The position numbers were made by a program, and so were the translations under genes. The notes under the pieces were generated by a model. The model did not search any database. It was not told the origin of the DNA and saw only the letters and a list, made by a program, of their open reading frames with translations. A stretch of DNA of 7,724 nt. Source: Haloarculaceae archaeon (GTDB lineage: Archaea > Halobacteriota > Halobacteria > Halobacteriales > Haloarculaceae). The first letter of the stretch is position 1. Every line of letters starts with the position of its first letter. The stretch lies in contig JAQCMX010000071.1 in NCBI GenBank assembly GCA_028274885.1, positions 1 through 7,724 of the forward strand, read 5' to 3'. Below are positions 6,059-7,724 of this stretch, one piece after another.

Positions 6059-6091
6059 ACCGTACATCTTCTGTCACAGCCGGCCTGGTTG

Positions 6092-6118
6092 TGAACTGCA
6101 ATTGATGGGTCCAGTTCA
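6092..6118 (-). other. Hairpin containing the stop codon of the small membrane protein
   Basis: On the minus strand the stop TGA opens a 7-bp stem, tgaactg/cagttca, with a 13-nt loop. No T-run follows. It may mark or protect the 3' end of the transcript, but this is weak evidence alone. Confidence 0.3.
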
Positions 6119-6295
6119 ATTCGACGCCTGTCGGAATCCGTAGAAGATAAACACGCCAATGAACGCGACCTGTAGCAGCGACACAAGAAAGACATCTTCC
6201 GCGACGAGCAGCAGCGAGTCTGCCGACCACAGAAGCATGAACAGGCTCGGGAGCGAAACACCGACAAATATCGCGAGGATCTTTGCCCGTGACAT
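6116..6295 (-). CDS. Small two-helix membrane protein, function unknown
   Basis: A 59-residue hydrophobic protein I do not recognise by function. Two membrane helices are evident: about residues 5-24 (KILAIFVGVSLPSLFMLLWS) and 36-56 (around VFLVSLLQVAFIGVFIFYGF), joined by a short acidic loop (A-E-D). Basic residues at the N-terminus (MSRAK) and after helix two (FRQ) suggest both ends face the cytoplasm. Third codon positions are mostly G or C, which supports a real gene. ATG at 6295 is preceded at a short distance by ggtgtga, a fair ribosome-binding site; a GTG at 6304 would add three residues (MRS) and cannot be excluded. It shares strand with the molybdoenzyme 280 nt upstream, but the gap argues against a tight operon. 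No signal peptide, lipobox or metal motif is seen. Confidence 0.6.
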   Translation of the reverse strand: MSRAKILAIFVGVSLPSLFMLLWSADSLLLVAEDVFLVSLLQVAFIGVFIFYGFRQASN

Positions 6296-6575
6296 CGATC
6301 TCACACCGACGTACCGGCGAGTAGCCCACAGTCGATGCCCTCGGTCTCGGTGGCCGGGCGTTCGCTCCCGCTTGCGTTCGTCCCGGTACCTGTTTTGCCA
6401 ACTGTTACCGCTTTCCTCGCCGGGGATCGTCGTCCGTTTTTTTCCATCGTATTTGAAAATCTAGTTGAACACTAATAGTAGTTCGCACCCGGTATCAGAC
6501 TGTGAAAGCGGAGAGGGGTCTGGAGCCAGGCAGGACCAACTGGAATGCACTTTCGCAACCGTACCAGCTCGGGGG
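6296..6575. other. Intergenic region between the molybdoenzyme and the small membrane protein
   Basis: No credible gene is seen. It holds an AT-rich stretch at about 6450-6480 and a T7 run on the plus strand (6437-6443), which would suit a plus-strand terminator although no plus-strand gene ends nearby. A 48-codon minus-strand ORF (6301-6447, starting MEKNGRRSPARK) overlaps the GTG at 6304 but has mixed third positions and low-complexity content. Confidence 0.4.
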
Positions 6576-7670
6576 TCAGTCGGTGAAGCCACTGATCAGC
6601 GTGACGATCCACTGTGCCGGATCACCATTTTGTCGGACGTCGACACGTTCGACCCATTTGACCCACTGGAAGCCGCGCCGCCCCGGGGCGACGAGGCGCA
6701 TCGGCGCACCGTGGCCGTGGCTCAGTCTCTCGCCTCCGACGTGTGTGGCCAGGAGTGCATCGCGGGCCTCTTCGATCGGGAGCGTCCAGCGGTACCCGGT
6801 GACGGAGACAAACCGGACGTGAGAAGCCTGACCGGTTGTCGACGAGGCGTCCAGCAACTCCTCGACGCGGACCCCCTGCCACTCCTGGACCGTGTACCAC
6901 CCGCTAGTACAATCAAGCAGCGCCTCCTCGGCTGTGTCGGGTGTGAGTTCGCCGTAGCCGAGTTCGAGGCGTCGATCCACCTCCCCCCGGACGGTGAGGT
7001 CCCACTCCTCGGTTTCGACCGGGTCAGGATCGTCCGCGACCCAGGACGTGACCGGGAAGGCGCTGTTGCCCTCGCCATCGGTCCGTTGCGAGCCAGTGAA
7101 TCGCCGGTCGGCGCCCTCGGTCCCGAGTAGTCTGTTCAGAATCTCCTGTCCGCGGTAGGTAACCGCGCCGGCGATCAGCATCACGGAGTACTGTATCGTG
7201 GTCCGCCGGCGGTGGAAGTCCGCTCGCCGCGGCGGCCGAAAGCGCGTGTACAGATGCGCCCCCATCAGCACGACCAGCAAGAGCCCGAGACCCGCGTGGA
7301 CGGTCAACAGCGTAAACAGCGGGATCTCGGGTGCGAATCCAAACACCCAGACGATACCCGAGCCGAGGACCACTGTCGCGGTCAGGAGTGTCACCACCGA
7401 AAGAACCGTCGAACGCTGCCACTGGCTGGCGCGGGTAATCCGGTGTCGCACGCGGGCAAGTTTGAACCCCAACAGAACGATCAACGTCAGTCCCACGGCG
7501 CGGTGCAGCCAGAAAAGCGGTGCCCAGGCAGGTGTCGCGCCGATGAGTGAGAGCAGTCCGGACCCCGCCTCGAGGAGGACGCCGACAAAGATCGACCAGT
7601 CGACGATCCGCGCCGGCGGCTGGAGAGACCTGACGAGCGATCTGAACGTGCTGACAGACACCCCACGCAC
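6576..7670 (-). CDS. Membrane-anchored molybdopterin oxidoreductase (sulfite oxidase-fold domain fused to cytochrome b-like helices)
   Basis: A 364-residue fusion. The N-terminal half has four membrane helices (about 25-45, 51-73, 88-110, 118-139) with histidines H56, H76, H125 and H138 that could bind heme, as in cytochrome b561/YedZ-like proteins. A shorter fifth hydrophobic segment (about 159-171) follows an arginine-rich loop (RRADFHRRR, 148-156). The C-terminal half (about 205-350) is the oxidoreductase molybdopterin-binding domain of the sulfite oxidase/YedY family, with C254 in LDCTSGWYT as the likely Mo ligand and HGAPMRLVAPG...FQWVKWVERVDV as the family-typical end. It probably passes electrons between a small substrate and the quinone pool; the substrate is unknown. 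The GTG at 7670 is used because an in-frame TAG lies 9 nt upstream, there is no early ATG, and TTATCTTT lies 24-31 nt upstream. YedY and YedZ are usually separate; here one chain does both. Confidence 0.88.
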   Translation of the reverse strand: MRGVSVSTFRSLVRSLQPPARIVDWSIFVGVLLEAGSGLLSLIGATPAWAPLFWLHRAVGLTLIVLLGFKLARVRHRITRASQWQRSTVLSVVTLLTATVVLGSGIVWVFGFAPEIPLFTLLTVHAGLGLLLVVLMGAHLYTRFRPPRRADFHRRRTTIQYSVMLIAGAVTYRGQEILNRLLGTEGADRRFTGSQRTDGEGNSAFPVTSWVADDPDPVETEEWDLTVRGEVDRRLELGYGELTPDTAEEALLDCTSGWYTVQEWQGVRVEELLDASSTTGQASHVRFVSVTGYRWTLPIEEARDALLATHVGGERLSHGHGAPMRLVAPGRRGFQWVKWVERVDVRQNGDPAQWIVTLISGFTD

Positions 7671-7693
7671 GATATCCTACTTCGGGAGGGCAG

Positions 7694-7701
7694 AAAGATA
7701 A
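7694..7701 (-). promoter_or_regulatory. TATA-like box for the molybdoenzyme gene
   Basis: The minus strand reads TTATCTTT, 24-31 nt upstream of the GTG at 7670. The spacing fits a leaderless transcript and supports the GTG start. Confidence 0.45.
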
Positions 7702-7724
7702 CGCTTCGGCCGCTGGCTGGGGGT

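Noticed and set aside
5826..6060. CRISPR array or intact second tRNA gene
   Set aside because: The repeats are few, degenerate and unevenly spaced (138 and 109 bp), and no 5' acceptor strand or normal anticodon arm can be found.
5766..6401. 211-residue minus-strand ORF running across the tRNA and its repeats
   Set aside because: It is antisense to a well-formed tRNA, overlaps the small membrane gene in another frame and is Arg/Ser/Cys-rich; a shadow ORF.
6437..6443. T7 run as a terminator
   Set aside because: It lies on the plus strand with no plus-strand gene ending nearby; the tRNA is over 600 nt away.
6301..6447. 48-codon minus-strand ORF just upstream of the small membrane gene
   Set aside because: Third positions are mixed, the content is low-complexity Gly/Thr/Ser/Ala, and there is no well-placed promoter box.

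Overview
The window looks like chromosomal DNA of a halophilic archaeon (class Halobacteria). The coding sequence is GC-rich, and most of the proteins are rich in Asp and Glu. The lipoprotein carries a twin-arginine signal with a lipobox. Several genes have an AT-rich box 23-31 nt upstream of the start codon, as expected for leaderless haloarchaeal transcripts. This assignment rests on style and family resemblance, not on a database search.

Layout, left to right. Positions 1-893 (minus) hold the N-terminal ~297 residues of a BMP/PnrA-type ABC transporter substrate-binding lipoprotein that runs off the left edge. Positions 894-1221 are intergenic and contain a 77-nt palindrome that touches the stop codon of the next gene. 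Positions 1222-2517 (minus) encode an SsnA-like amidohydrolase. A 132-nt divergent promoter region with short repeats follows. Positions 2650-3990 (plus) encode a cyclic amidohydrolase of the hydantoinase/dihydropyrimidinase/allantoinase group. It converges, with a 16-nt gap, on a third amidohydrolase at 4007-5410 (minus) of the AtzA/TrzN/deaminase group. After a 344-nt stretch without a convincing gene come tRNA-Gly(CCC) at 5755-5825 and about 230 nt of degenerate repeats of tRNA 3' sequence. A small two-helix membrane protein (6116-6295, minus) and a membrane-anchored molybdopterin oxidoreductase (6576-7670, minus) complete the window.

How the genes may work together. A BMP-type importer (a family known for nucleosides and purines), an SsnA-like deaminase, a HyuA-like ring-opening hydrolase and a further deaminase-like hydrolase together suggest import and breakdown of purines or related N-heterocycles. 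In E. coli, hyuA and ssnA also lie in one locus, with xdhD and guaD, which is linked to purine/urate catabolism. The present block may be a haloarchaeal counterpart; this is inference. The region right of the tRNA seems functionally separate.

The points most worth a second look are this catabolic module, the tandem tRNA-like remnants with a hairpin whose stem is kept by a compensating base-pair change, the 77-nt palindrome, a possible internal Tat signal in the five-helix molybdoenzyme, and a Glu in place of the usual Asp in the cyclic amidohydrolase.
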